Assembly: GCF_024330105.1 (NCBI RefSeq)
Contig: NZ_JANDHW010000013.1
Location: 1-64,000, forward strand
From: Coprobacter tertius
GTDB lineage: Bacteria; Bacteroidota; Bacteroidia; Bacteroidales; Coprobacteraceae
Direction: 5' to 3'
Length of the DNA stretch: 64,000 bases
Below are positions 37,771 through 46,311 of this stretch, piece by piece. How positions within the stretch are numbered: position 1 is the first letter of the stretch; every line of letters starts with the position of its first letter. The notes under the pieces were generated by a model. That model was not told the DNA's origin, did no database searches, and saw only the letters and a program-made list of their open reading frames with translations. Position numbers and translations under genes: made by a program.

Positions 37771-37993
37771 TTATTTTAAGCCATTTGTAGAAAAGCTAAA
37801 AACACAACCCAAAAATAAGTCAATTGTATTAATATCAAAAGCATAGACATTCCTACCGAGTTTAAAGAGATTCTTTTGTACCTGTTGAACCATGTTAATA
37901 AGCAAAGGATTCGAAGATACAGTAGCCTCTATTTTGATTAGATTCGGATAAATTGTTTCTGGCTACATTTTTGCCAATACCTAAATGGCTCAT
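37771..37993 (-). pseudogene. IS4-family transposase remnant
   Basis: Two short minus-strand frames read as one protein with a frameshift: MSHLGIGKNVARNNLSES followed by NRGYCIFESFAY (37993-37898), then NVYAFDINTIDLFLGCVFSF (ending at 37771). They correspond to the segment around the first catalytic Asp of IS4-family transposases common in Bacteroidales (pattern HLGxGKxVxRxxLSxAN, later YAFDSTTIDL). Stops, a frameshift and loss of both ends show that it is dead. No terminal inverted repeats are visible. Confidence 0.6.
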
Positions 37994-38083
37994 TTTTCCT
38001 TAACGGGTTCCGAATCTGGCGAGTGATTGCAGAGGTGGTAAATACGCATAAATCTGTTTACTCAACTATGATATTTACTTTTT

Positions 38084-39109
38084 TTACTTTTCAATTTTCT
38101 GATGTACATCAATGAGCAATAAGTTTTCGTATGTACTTGAGTCGCACGGATGCAGTTGTCCATCTTCTTCCAACACTTTGTATGAACGGGGGAGGCCCTC
38201 GATATCATATTCCACACTACCCATAAGTCTTCCTTTGCGATATATCTCTACCTTATATATACGATCTGTGCCGGGATAATACATCACCGTTTTCCCATTC
38301 GCCTGATTATCCTTATATTGAGCAGTACTTGACAAACGGCCATCCGTGAATAGAGAAATGAATGCCAGAATCCCGTCTTCATATTCCATTCTGTAATGTA
38401 TGTCATTGGTGTAAGAATCATTAAGTGTTATCTTTCCATCACTGTCATATAGCGTCCTGTTTTGCAGACGTTCTTTTCCATCGAGGTAAACAACAAAGTA
38501 TAAAGCCGAATCGGACGGTTGATCCGCTTTGTAGACCTCTTCCATTCTGCCTGTCAGTATGCTGTCGGTATATATCCATGTTGTGCACCGTCCGTTTTTC
38601 ATCCCATACTTATAGTTCCAGATAGAGAGTGTGTCCCCTTTTTGGGTCCATGCAGTGGCGGTTCCTTCTCTTTTACCATAAGCAGCCTCCCCCGAGAAAG
38701 ATTGTTGTCCGTTCTCGAACCATTCGGAATGCTCACCATGGGCGATTCCTTTACGCCATCCGATTCTGCGGTGTAGATTGCCATTGATGTAATAGTCTGT
38801 TTGTATCCCGTCAATATATCCCTTAACGTCATATCCAACAGTGCGCCACAGTGCACCATCGGAATAAAAGTAGCTCACCATTCCTGCTTTGACAATGCCT
38901 TTACAGAAATTCCCTAAGGCATAATAATCACCACATTCCACCTTGTAGAATCCATTGATAAGTACGGATTTAGTTTTCTTATTATTGTACCTCCACCATA
39001 CTTGCCGCCCATTTTCGTCGGTCTCGATGTATGCTTTGTGAGCTATTTTTTGTGCCGGCAGCGCCACAGCGATGCTTCCCAGTATCAATAAAAAAATGAT
39101 TCTTTTCAT
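38084..39109 (-). CDS. secreted MORN-like (YwqK-type) repeat protein
   Basis: 341 residues with a signal peptide (about 1-19, ending LPAQ). Most of the mature protein consists of MORN_2/YwqK-type repeats of about 20-24 residues, with the pattern G-x-Y-x5-G-x-L-x4-Y-x2-G-x2-G (for example YYINGNLHRRIGWRKGIAHG and TAYGKREGTATAW-like segments, about 80-290). YwqK-like repeats occur in antitoxin-like and surface proteins; no enzyme domain is visible. Its ATG overlaps the stop of the LRR gene (ATGA, 39106-39109), so the two are translated together and probably work together. The function is unknown; protein binding at the surface or in the periplasm is inference. Confidence 0.8.
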   Translation of the reverse strand: MKRIIFLLILGSIAVALPAQKIAHKAYIETDENGRQVWWRYNNKKTKSVLINGFYKVECGDYYALGNFCKGIVKAGMVSYFYSDGALWRTVGYDVKGYIDGIQTDYYINGNLHRRIGWRKGIAHGEHSEWFENGQQSFSGEAAYGKREGTATAWTQKGDTLSIWNYKYGMKNGRCTTWIYTDSILTGRMEEVYKADQPSDSALYFVVYLDGKERLQNRTLYDSDGKITLNDSYTNDIHYRMEYEDGILAFISLFTDGRLSSTAQYKDNQANGKTVMYYPGTDRIYKVEIYRKGRLMGSVEYDIEGLPRSYKVLEEDGQLHPCDSSTYENLLLIDVHQKIEK

Positions 39110-40329
39110 CGACAGACTATATTGGTTTGACTATCTTTTTTAATTTCTTTGACGGTTTGCCCTTTTTTCAGGATTATGATTTTTGGAAAGTTACTCCTAT
39201 AGTCGAGAAAGCTCATTTCGGGGTTATGAGTCAGGTCTATCTCCTTTATCATCGTCTTGTTGCAGAATAGCATGGTGAGTTTCGGATTTTGCGACAGAGA
39301 AAGTTTCCGGATCGGATTTTTACTACAACTCAACCGGGTCAGCCGAGGATTATCTTTTACATTGATTTTTTTTATTTTGTTTCCTCCACAATATAAATGG
39401 TCGAGCTTCGGATTTCGACGTACGTCCAGCGAGGATAACAGATTGTTTTCACAATATATACATTCCAGCTTAGGATTCTTGCTAACATCCAGTGACTCAA
39501 TGTAGTTTTCAGAACAAACCATATAATACAACTCGCTGTTCTTTCTGACGTCTAATTCGATTAATTTATTATCGGAACAATCTAAATTTTCCAGTTGGGA
39601 ATTCTCCTCTACATTCAGTTGAGTGAGGTCATTACCATAACCTTGTATTCTCTTCAGAGCGGGACATTTTGTAATGTCCAGTTCCGTTAACCGATTTTTG
39701 CTGAAAAACAGCAGCTCCAGATCAGGGCATGACCCGATAAGTAGCTCCTTCAGTCTATTTTCATGGCACTCCAGAGTCACTAACGACTGATTATTAAGCA
39801 CATCCAATATCGATAGATAATTATTCTGGCAGTCAAGTGTTTCCAAATCCTTACATCGACTTACATCGAGGTCCGATATCTCATTATTACGAATAATGAG
39901 AGTGCGTAAACGAATACAATTTCTCACGTCTATCGAACGTAAACGGCAGTCGGGCACACTCAGTAATTCTATTTCACTGCACCCTTTGACATTTAATTTC
40001 ATCAGTGGATTGTCAAACGCCACAACAGTCACTATCCGGTTATTTCTGCTCAAGTCGAGACTGCTTAAGTTGTTTTTGGTACAATACAATGTCAATAGAT
40101 TGGGGAACTGCTCAATCCCACTTAACGAGCTGATACCTTGATTATTACAATTTATACAGGTAATCCTTTCGGCTTCCTGACGATTTATCTCTCCATCCTT
40201 GTTCGCATCGAAATATTTAACAAGATATGCTTTGAACAACGTGTCAGGTATCAAAAGAATCTCTTTGTCTTGAGCTGTCAAAGACATAGAAAGTGTAAAT
40301 AAAGTGAATGCAATGATAAGTGTTCTCAA
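39106..40329 (-). CDS. secreted EF-hand and leucine-rich repeat protein, TTG start
   Basis: 407 residues. The start is TTG at 40329-40327: it gives a complete signal peptide (MRTLIIAFTLFTLSMSLTAQ), there is no upstream in-frame ATG, and a full promoter lies 40 bases further upstream. The mature protein begins with an EF-hand loop (Asp41 to Glu52, DANKDGEINRQE), so it may bind calcium. About 14 leucine-rich repeats of 21 residues follow, with consensus xLxxLxCxxNxLxxLDVSxN (about 70-370). This repeat type is used for protein-protein or glycan contacts. It is co-translated with the MORN-like protein downstream. No enzyme domain and no T9SS sorting domain are seen. Confidence 0.83.
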   Translation of the reverse strand: MRTLIIAFTLFTLSMSLTAQDKEILLIPDTLFKAYLVKYFDANKDGEINRQEAERITCINCNNQGISSLSGIEQFPNLLTLYCTKNNLSSLDLSRNNRIVTVVAFDNPLMKLNVKGCSEIELLSVPDCRLRSIDVRNCIRLRTLIIRNNEISDLDVSRCKDLETLDCQNNYLSILDVLNNQSLVTLECHENRLKELLIGSCPDLELLFFSKNRLTELDITKCPALKRIQGYGNDLTQLNVEENSQLENLDCSDNKLIELDVRKNSELYYMVCSENYIESLDVSKNPKLECIYCENNLLSSLDVRRNPKLDHLYCGGNKIKKINVKDNPRLTRLSCSKNPIRKLSLSQNPKLTMLFCNKTMIKEIDLTHNPEMSFLDYRSNFPKIIILKKGQTVKEIKKDSQTNIVCR

Positions 40330-40367
40330 ATTATTTTTATTAAGTAATTGTATTCTTTATTGAGGGG

Positions 40368-40398
40368 TAAAGATAATTGATTAGACTATGTAAACAAA
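40368..40398 (-). promoter_or_regulatory. promoter of the LRR/MORN-like pair
   Basis: On the minus strand TTTG (40395-40398), 19-base spacer, TATCTTTA (40368-40375), one mismatch from TAnnTTTG. Predicted start about 35 bases before the TTG codon at 40329. Confidence 0.6.
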
Positions 40399-40440
40399 TT
40401 TATTTTGAAAAATATTAATTAAATAAAACAGGTATAATTT

Positions 40441-40731
40441 ACTTTTAAGATTCGAATTTTCCCGGTCAGTTCTGTTCAACAAGGGCGGCGGCTTCGGATT
40501 TGATAGTGTTAGTGAGTTGCCACAAACTCTATTAACACCATTTTAAGTCCAGGTACACCACTGACATTGAGAATCCCTTGCGTAATAAACCCGGAAACCG
40601 TATACCTCGCGGCTTATGTAGCCAAAGAACTGCTTAGCACCGGTGCTAACTCGATTCCCAATATTCTGAGTAAGAAAAACGAGAATAAAAGTACTATTAT
40701 AGAAACTATTTTATATAAAAATAATATATAA
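40441..40731 (+). pseudogene. unidentified decayed coding sequence
   Basis: In the 477-base gap between the LRR promoter and the lipoprotein gene, two overlapping plus-strand frames lack start codons. One covers about 40450-40545 (SVLFNKGGGFGFDSVSELPQ, then a stop). The other is 40516-40731, 71 codons (TLRIPCVINPETVYLAAYVA and on). Both have protein-like composition, in contrast to the AT-rich flanks. I do not recognise the family. It looks like the frameshifted end of a lost gene. Confidence 0.4.
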
Positions 40732-40806
40732 TTATAAATAGATAAATAAAAAAACATATCTTTACAGATAATAAAAATACTCTTTACTGAATAATAGCTT
40801 TTAAAT

Positions 40807-41613
40807 ATGTTCAGAAAATTAATATCTCATATCTACTATATAATATTTATAACAACACTCTTCAGTTGCGAAAATATTAATAGAAATAAAGTCAGTTTTA
40901 CGGCTGGTTTTTCCAATATAGAAAGCAGTGTAAAAGGTTACCGATTTGACCGCGATTCTCTATTTTCCTCCCTGATAAATAAAATAGATTCGGTAAAAGA
41001 ATTTATACCTGTTATTCATTTTTATGTGGATAGTATCGTACCACAGTATAGCCAATGGGAATATAATATGTTTTCCGACTATATTTTAACCCATCCGAAT
41101 AAATATCTGACAAAAATGAAATTAGACAGTTTAACATTGGTTACACTGGCTGAGAGTGACGATGGGTACTTCCACTACTTTTTACTTGACCGTTGCGACT
41201 CCATTATTTACCATAAATTTTCAGATACCTACCACACCATTATTTTAAACCGCAGATACAAAGACTGGAACGATGACGGAGAAAATGAAATCGTAGAACA
41301 CAGGCTGTATATCGGACAAAATTGGACAACTACATCAGAATTTGTATTCTCTCTTAAAAACGACAAATTAAACCTCATATTTTGCATCGAACTCTCCGAA
41401 GAAAATTGTGTATCTTCAGACCCTCAGGGATACGGTCGATTAATTACACGCCAATACCGAAAAAAAGGAAACGGTTTATACTACATTACTCAACTCGAAA
41501 GAAGATGCAATTGCAGCACACCGGAAACAAAACCCGACAAAGTTTTATCAGTTACACACTACACGATTTCGACAAACGACTTAATAAAACGATACGGAAA
41601 CAACACAAACTGA
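40807..41613 (+). CDS. hypothetical lipoprotein
   Basis: 268 residues with a clear lipoprotein signal (lipobox LFSC, Cys21). I do not recognise the family. The mature part is acidic and rich in Tyr, Asp and Ser, with mixed alpha/beta character. One Asp-rich stretch (DWNDDGENEIVE, about 157-168) resembles the calcium loops of FG-GAP/EF-hand type proteins, but the spacing is not an exact match. No transmembrane helix beyond the signal. It is alone on its strand between decayed sequence and the catalase gene that converges on it, in the AT-rich accessory part. A weak -7-like TATCTTTA occurs about 45 bases upstream. Confidence 0.7.
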   Translation: MFRKLISHIYYIIFITTLFSCENINRNKVSFTAGFSNIESSVKGYRFDRDSLFSSLINKIDSVKEFIPVIHFYVDSIVPQYSQWEYNMFSDYILTHPNKYLTKMKLDSLTLVTLAESDDGYFHYFLLDRCDSIIYHKFSDTYHTIILNRRYKDWNDDGENEIVEHRLYIGQNWTTTSEFVFSLKNDKLNLIFCIELSEENCVSSDPQGYGRLITRQYRKKGNGLYYITQLERRCNCSTPETKPDKVLSVTHYTISTNDLIKRYGNNTN

Positions 41614-41731
41614 AAATATATATCGAATTTACCACTCGAACGATTTTTAACACAGATAAGGTCATCAGAAAAAAAAAAGAAAACCGGTCTTGTTACTTTT
41701 TCTTTCAATAATCCACTAACTATTAATAAAC

Positions 41732-41760
41732 CGGGAGAACAATCTCTGATTGCCCTCCCG
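41732..41760 (-). terminator. terminator of katA
   Basis: Inverted repeat 41732-41760 forms a 13-bp stem on the minus strand (two G-U pairs, CGGGAGGGCAATC with its partner), 21 bases after the katA stop. The following bases are T-rich only in part (TTTATTAAT), so it is a moderate terminator. Confidence 0.6.
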
Positions 41761-41780
41761 AATTCATATATTTTTATAAT

Positions 41781-43280
41781 TTATTTATTTCTCGGATCCC
41801 ACGAAGGATGAGCCGGATCTTCTGCTTTCATCGCTTCATCGAAACAAATTCCAAGAGCTTTTGCGACTCCCCGACCATATGTTTCATCAGCATACGAACA
41901 ATTACGCACATGACGTTGCTTTACAAATAATTCGGCATCTCCCATCGCACGGGCTGTATTTTCAAACAATACCTGTTGCTGGTCTTTCGTCATTAAACGG
42001 AATAACAACCCGGGTTGCGTAAAATAATCATTATCGTATTCTCGTTCGTCATAGTTATATACATCTCCGGTAGATTTCAATGGAGGTTCCTTCTTAGAAG
42101 GGTCATCCTGCCATTCTCCGTAACTATTGGGTTCATAACCTTTAGCAGCACCATAATTACCATCGGTCCTCATCATACCGTCCCGATGATAAGCATGGAA
42201 AGGACAACGAGGCTTGTTTACCGGAATTTCATTGTGGTTTACACCAAGCCGGTACCGCTGTGCGTCACCATAAGAAAACAAACGTCCCTGTAACATTTTA
42301 TCCGGAGAAAAACCGATACCTTCTACAATATTCATCGGGTTAAAAGCAGATTGTTCTACTTCGGCATAATAATTTTCAGGGTTTCGATTCAATTCAAGGA
42401 TACCGACATCATGTAATGGAAAATCTTTATGATACCAAACTTTAGTAAGGTCGAACGGATTAATCGCATAAGATCGAGCCTGTTCTTCTGTCATTAGTTG
42501 AATCTGCATTTTCCAACGTGGAAAATCTCCTCGTTCTATCGCTTCGAAAAGATCTCTCTGATTCGATTCTCTATCTTTTGCTATAATTTCCTCTGCCTCA
42601 GCATCTGTCAGGTTTTTAATTCCTTGTAAAGATTTCAAATGAAACTTAACCCAAATACGTTCGTTGTCTTTATTGTAAAAACTGTAAGTATGGCTACCGA
42701 AACCATGCATATAACGATAAGAAGCCGGAATTCCCCGATCGCTCATCGTAATAGTCACCTGATGTAAAGTTTCAGGAAGCAAAGTCCAGAAATCCCAGTT
42801 ATTATTAGCGCTTCTCATATTTGTACGCGGATCGCGTTTAACGGCATGGTTCAGATCAGGGAATTTCAAAGGATCACGCAGAAAGAAAACGGGGGTATTA
42901 TTTCCTACCAAATCCCAATTCCCTTCATCGGTATAAAATTTCATGGCAAAACCTCTTATATCTCGTTCAGCATCGGCAGCACCCCGTTCTCCGGCTACCG
43001 TCGAAAAACGAACGAAACAATCGGTCTTTTTACCTATTTCGGAAAAAATCGAAGCTCGGGTATATTGAGTAATATCATTAGTAACCGTGAAGGTACCATA
43101 TGCACCAGAACCTTTTGCATGCATACGCCTTTCGGGAATCACTTCTCGATCGAAATGCGCCAGCTTTTCGAGGAACCAAGGATCCTGCAATGTTACCGGC
43201 CCTCTCAAACCCGCAGTTTGAATATTTTGGTTATCCGCTATCGGACGACCGTTTGTCGATGTCAATTTTTTCTTTTCCAT
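41781..43280 (-). CDS. katA: catalase, small-subunit haem type
   Basis: 499 residues, the length of clade 3 monofunctional catalases. Decomposes hydrogen peroxide. The catalytic His54 lies in [12 protein letters not shown], the distal Asn in [10 protein letters not shown] (about 127), and the proximal haem-ligand Tyr in [14 protein letters not shown]. The start at 43280 is preceded by AAAGAGA, a good ribosome-binding site, and lies inside the last 50 bases of the upstream PerR-like gene; the two are thus one transcription unit. An in-frame codon at 43331 was rejected because it adds residues that are not conserved. Confidence 0.97.
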   Translation of the reverse strand: MEKKKLTSTNGRPIADNQNIQTAGLRGPVTLQDPWFLEKLAHFDREVIPERRMHAKGSGAYGTFTVTNDITQYTRASIFSEIGKKTDCFVRFSTVAGERGAADAERDIRGFAMKFYTDEGNWDLVGNNTPVFFLRDPLKFPDLNHAVKRDPRTNMRSANNNWDFWTLLPETLHQVTITMSDRGIPASYRYMHGFGSHTYSFYNKDNERIWVKFHLKSLQGIKNLTDAEAEEIIAKDRESNQRDLFEAIERGDFPRWKMQIQLMTEEQARSYAINPFDLTKVWYHKDFPLHDVGILELNRNPENYYAEVEQSAFNPMNIVEGIGFSPDKMLQGRLFSYGDAQRYRLGVNHNEIPVNKPRCPFHAYHRDGMMRTDGNYGAAKGYEPNSYGEWQDDPSKKEPPLKSTGDVYNYDEREYDNDYFTQPGLLFRLMTKDQQQVLFENTARAMGDAELFVKQRHVRNCSYADETYGRGVAKALGICFDEAMKAEDPAHPSWDPRNK

Positions 43281-43680
43281 TCTCTTTATTTTTTGTTGAT
43301 ATATATACAGAAATTCTATCAATCGCTTCATTCTCCGGTATTTTCAAGAGGACATGTTCTCTGATTATTTCCGATAACCATTCATCCTCTATATCAATAA
43401 TTTCTTCACCGGATGTAAAAATATGATGATGTTCTTTAACAGTAATATCATAAATGACTTTACCATTGTTACCCACAAATTTCGACAGTAAACCTGCCTG
43501 ACAAAACGAATCCATAATCCGATATATCGTCGATATAGTTATATCAGGATTTTGACTCCTTACTATTCCGATTATCTCATCAATAGATCCATGACATATT
43601 TTCTGCATCACCTCATAAACGACTCTTCGTTGGGGGGTAACTTTCAACCCTACAGATTTTAATTTGTTACTAATTTTCAT
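43231..43680 (-). CDS. Fur/PerR-family regulator without the Cys zinc site
   Basis: 149 residues. N-terminal winged helix ([14 protein letters not shown], then [20 protein letters not shown]) and a C-terminal dimerisation/metal domain with the His cluster KEHHHIF. The CxxC pairs that bind structural zinc in Bacillus PerR or E. coli Fur are absent (FTSGEE where CxxC would be), as in the short PerR-like proteins of this phylum. It has a charged C-terminal tail of about 25 residues. Its last 50 bases overlap katA in another frame, so it is co-transcribed with catalase and very probably is its peroxide-responsive regulator. An AT-rich near-palindrome at 43752-43766 agrees with 11 of 14 specified PerR-box bases, but in such AT-rich DNA it may be chance. 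Confidence 0.88.
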   Translation of the reverse strand: MKISNKLKSVGLKVTPQRRVVYEVMQKICHGSIDEIIGIVRSQNPDITISTIYRIMDSFCQAGLLSKFVGNNGKVIYDITVKEHHHIFTSGEEIIDIEDEWLSEIIREHVLLKIPENEAIDRISVYISTKNKENGKEKIDIDKRSSDSG

Positions 43681-43817
43681 CTTGCATCAATCTATACCGC
43701 AAATTAAATAATAATTTTTCGCATTTGCAATTTTTTATCAATAAAACTGTATATTAATTATCATAAAGAAGATTATAAAACCTATTCCTTATCAAATAAT
43801 TTTCATAAATCTATATT

Positions 43818-43860
43818 AAGATAAAAAGCCGGCCTTTTAAAAAGGCCGGCTTTTTATCTT
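43818..43860. terminator. terminator after the hydrogenase-like gene
   Basis: Inverted repeat with 21-base arms (43818-43838 with 43840-43860; core AAAAAGCCGGCCTTTT), GC-rich in the middle and with T-runs on both strands. It separates the hydrogenase-like gene from the perR-katA unit. Confidence 0.9.
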
Positions 43861-43877
43861 AAATAGAATATCACGAT

Positions 43878-45344
43878 TTATTTCTCGATTTTCGTTGTTT
43901 CATCAACCGCAGTATATTTCTCCATAGCGAGCTTAAACAATTTATCTCCCGTAACAGAATCGACATTTGAAGAAGGGCCAGTAACACATCCTCCCTCACA
44001 AGCCATAACCTCAATAAACTGAAAAGGAGATTTTCCTTTAGCATACGCCCTCAAAAGTGCAATATTTTTTTTATTGAGATTGGCAATCTGCGCCCCTTTC
44101 AAGTCGGGAATCAGATTTTGAGCTTTTACGGCACCCAATACACCTCCAGTTCTACCGAAACCTTTTCCGTCTTTCTCTGCATTACAGAAATAAGCTCCAT
44201 TTCCTACCGTCGCTACATCAATTCCTAAACCATGAAAAACGGCATCTATTTCTTCAAAAGTCATCACATAATCGACAGCCTCATCCCGACGTGCTTCGGC
44301 ACGTTTCGCAACACATGGTCCGACAAATACAACAAGAGCATCGGGATATTTTTCTTTCGCCATACGGGCTGTATAATACATTGGGGATCCGGTATGAGAA
44401 ACATAAGGTTTCATATCTTTTACATGCTTTTCGACTAATTCGATATAAGAAGGGCAGCAGGATGTCGTCATGAAAGACTGCCCCTCGGCCAGTTTTTCTT
44501 TTAGCTCGACAGCTTCGTTACGCGTAGTCACCATAGCGCCATCTGCAACTTCCATCACATCATAAAAGCCTATTTTCCCTATCGCATTGAATATTTCTTC
44601 CAAACTTTCTTTGTACTGACCCATAATCGAAGGTGCCACAATAGCAACAACCTTACTACCCGACCTTATCTGTGAAAGGACATCAAACACTTCTGAAATT
44701 TCGAAAATAGACCCGAAAGGACAAGCATTGATGCATTTACCACAATAAATGCATTTCGATTCATCGATGTGCTCAATACCATTTTCGTCTTTCGAGATTG
44801 CTTTTACCGGGCAAGCTTCCTCGCACGGAATAGGAATATATACAATTGCATGATAAGGACAAGCTTCTTTACAAATACCACAGCTGATACATTTATCATG
44901 GTCGATTCTGGCCTGCCCGTTACGATCGAATGAAATAGCGTGACGGCTACAATTCATATAACAGGCTCTTGCAACACAACCTTTACATAAATTCGTAACT
45001 TCGTAATTTACCTGAACGCAAGCCGAACAAGCCTCGTCGATTACACACAGAATATTATCTTTCTTATTTTTTCCACGCGTTAACGCTTCACGGGCATAAT
45101 GAGATAAAGGAACCAGCTCATCGGTTTCATCCTGCATATCGAAACCCATTAGAGGAAACGATTTATACTTCCAAACAGCCCGTTCTTTATGTACACAGCA
45201 CCGGCCTCTTACTTTTGCATTACGTGGGGTTAACTCGATGGGCAGTCTGTCGATTTGCTCCACCAATTGCCCGCGGTTCCATAAATCCACAAGTTTTGCC
45301 ATCAGCACACGGCGAACAATCAAAACATTATTTGCAAATGCCAT
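43878..45344 (-). CDS. [FeFe]-hydrogenase-like iron-sulfur protein (group B type)
   Basis: 488 residues, cytoplasmic. N-terminal Cys motifs (RCCVHKE; CSACVQ; CKGCVARACYMNC) precede two 4Fe-4S ferredoxin motifs (CISCGICKEACP about 150, CIYCGKCINACP about 195) and the H-cluster domain. All three H-cluster signatures are intact: L1 TSCCPSY (about 290), L2 VGPCVAKRAEA (about 340) and L3 EVMACEGGCVTG (about 445). The TSCCP and GPC forms indicate the group B branch found in anaerobic Bacteroidales and Clostridia rather than classical HydA (group A). Hydrogen production from ferredoxin is likely, but activity of group B enzymes is less documented. No HydE, HydF or HydG maturase is in this window. 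It has its own full promoter. Confidence 0.9.
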   Translation of the reverse strand: MAFANNVLIVRRVLMAKLVDLWNRGQLVEQIDRLPIELTPRNAKVRGRCCVHKERAVWKYKSFPLMGFDMQDETDELVPLSHYAREALTRGKNKKDNILCVIDEACSACVQVNYEVTNLCKGCVARACYMNCSRHAISFDRNGQARIDHDKCISCGICKEACPYHAIVYIPIPCEEACPVKAISKDENGIEHIDESKCIYCGKCINACPFGSIFEISEVFDVLSQIRSGSKVVAIVAPSIMGQYKESLEEIFNAIGKIGFYDVMEVADGAMVTTRNEAVELKEKLAEGQSFMTTSCCPSYIELVEKHVKDMKPYVSHTGSPMYYTARMAKEKYPDALVVFVGPCVAKRAEARRDEAVDYVMTFEEIDAVFHGLGIDVATVGNGAYFCNAEKDGKGFGRTGGVLGAVKAQNLIPDLKGAQIANLNKKNIALLRAYAKGKSPFQFIEVMACEGGCVTGPSSNVDSVTGDKLFKLAMEKYTAVDETTKIEK

Positions 45345-45411
45345 ATTTAAAATTTAGGTATTTTGAGATGACCATTAAAGAATCGCACTTTCTATAACCG
45401 AAAAGCGGATG

Positions 45412-45444
45412 CAAAGATAAGAATAATTTATATTAATTCACAAA
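45412..45444 (-). promoter_or_regulatory. promoter of the hydrogenase-like gene
   Basis: On the minus strand TTTG (45441-45444), 21-base spacer, TATCTTTG (45412-45419): both boxes match the consensus. The leader is about 60 bases long. Confidence 0.75.
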
Positions 45445-45474
45445 TTTTTCACCTGATTAATTACTCCGATCGTA

Positions 45475-45825
45475 TCAACGGGAAAAGGAACGCATCGAGC
45501 ATTTTCCGTTTAACCGGGCATTAGGTTCGATAACTAAAGAAGAAACTTCTATATCGCCAGTCAGAAGCGAGGTAGCTTTAAGAACAAGAGTTTCTTCTGC
45601 CGTAATATTGCCAGTAACAGATCCCATAATTTCCGCATTCACTGCGGTTACATTTCCTGTAATTACACCTTTTTCTCCCAGGATAAGTTTCCCTCTACAA
45701 TCGAGATCACCTTCCAGCGTTCCGTCGATACGAATATCCGAAGATGCTGAAATATTACCCTTTATAACAGTACCCGTGCTGATAGAATTATGCGTTAATC
45801 CGGATGTAGAAAGTTCTTTTGCCAT
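45475..45825 (-). CDS. bactofilin (polymer-forming cytoskeletal protein)
   Basis: 116 residues. The core (about 15-110) is the right-handed beta-helix of bactofilins: short repeats with Gly turns and alternating hydrophobic residues (IKGNISASSDIRIDGTLEGD, then GNVTAVNAEIMGSVTGNITA). Bactofilins form stable filaments that organise cell shape or peptidoglycan enzymes. The tails are short, and no M23 peptidase partner is next to it. A minus-strand -7 element TATTTTTG lies at 45848-45855, 22 bases upstream of the start. Confidence 0.9.
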   Translation of the reverse strand: MAKELSTSGLTHNSISTGTVIKGNISASSDIRIDGTLEGDLDCRGKLILGEKGVITGNVTAVNAEIMGSVTGNITAEETLVLKATSLLTGDIEVSSLVIEPNARLNGKCSMRSFSR

Positions 45826-45951
45826 ATCCCAATATTCTTGTTTTGTACAAAAATAATATTTCCGATGCGTAAATCCATCTTTTTTATTATGAAACTTTGT
45901 TTATCGATATGAAAAAACGAAATTTGTAACTCAATATCGTCTAAAAATCAT

Positions 45952-46305
45952 ATGGAAAGCTATATCGAACTCGAAAATATAAAGTTTTACGCCTATCACG
46001 GCGTTTCGGAAACCGAACGTAAAGTAGGAAATAATTACGAAGTATATCTGAAAGTAAATTTATCTTTAGAAAAAGCTGCTATAACAGACAATCTCGAGGA
46101 CACTGTTAATTACGCATTATTATACGATTGTATTAAAAAAGAAATGATGATTCCCTCGAATTTACTCGAACATGTCGCCGGGCGCATTATAACGGCAATA
46201 TGTAAAAAACATCCCGTAATATGGGGAGGCAGCATAAAAATATCAAAAATAAAGCCCCCTATATCCGGAGATATAGAAAGGGCTTCGGTATCTTTCAGTT
46301 GGTAG
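45952..46305 (+). CDS. folB: dihydroneopterin aldolase
   Basis: 117 residues, the normal length. Cleaves 7,8-dihydroneopterin in folate synthesis. The family motifs are clear: start LENIKFYAYHGVSETERKVG, catalytic Lys in SIKISKIKPPI near the C-terminus, and the substrate Glu in NLLEHVAG. It forms octamers. It is monocistronic here, diverging from bactofilin and converging on the C1 peptidase gene with only 6 bases between the two stops and no terminator hairpin. Confidence 0.95.
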   Translation: MESYIELENIKFYAYHGVSETERKVGNNYEVYLKVNLSLEKAAITDNLEDTVNYALLYDCIKKEMMIPSNLLEHVAGRIITAICKKHPVIWGGSIKISKIKPPISGDIERASVSFSW

Positions 46306-46311
46306 TACGAA

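Noticed and set aside
43752-43766. PerR box upstream of the regulator
   Set aside because: Agrees with 11 of 14 specified bases of the Bacillus PerR box, but in DNA this AT-rich such matches are frequent, and the position relative to a promoter is not known. Kept only as a remark.
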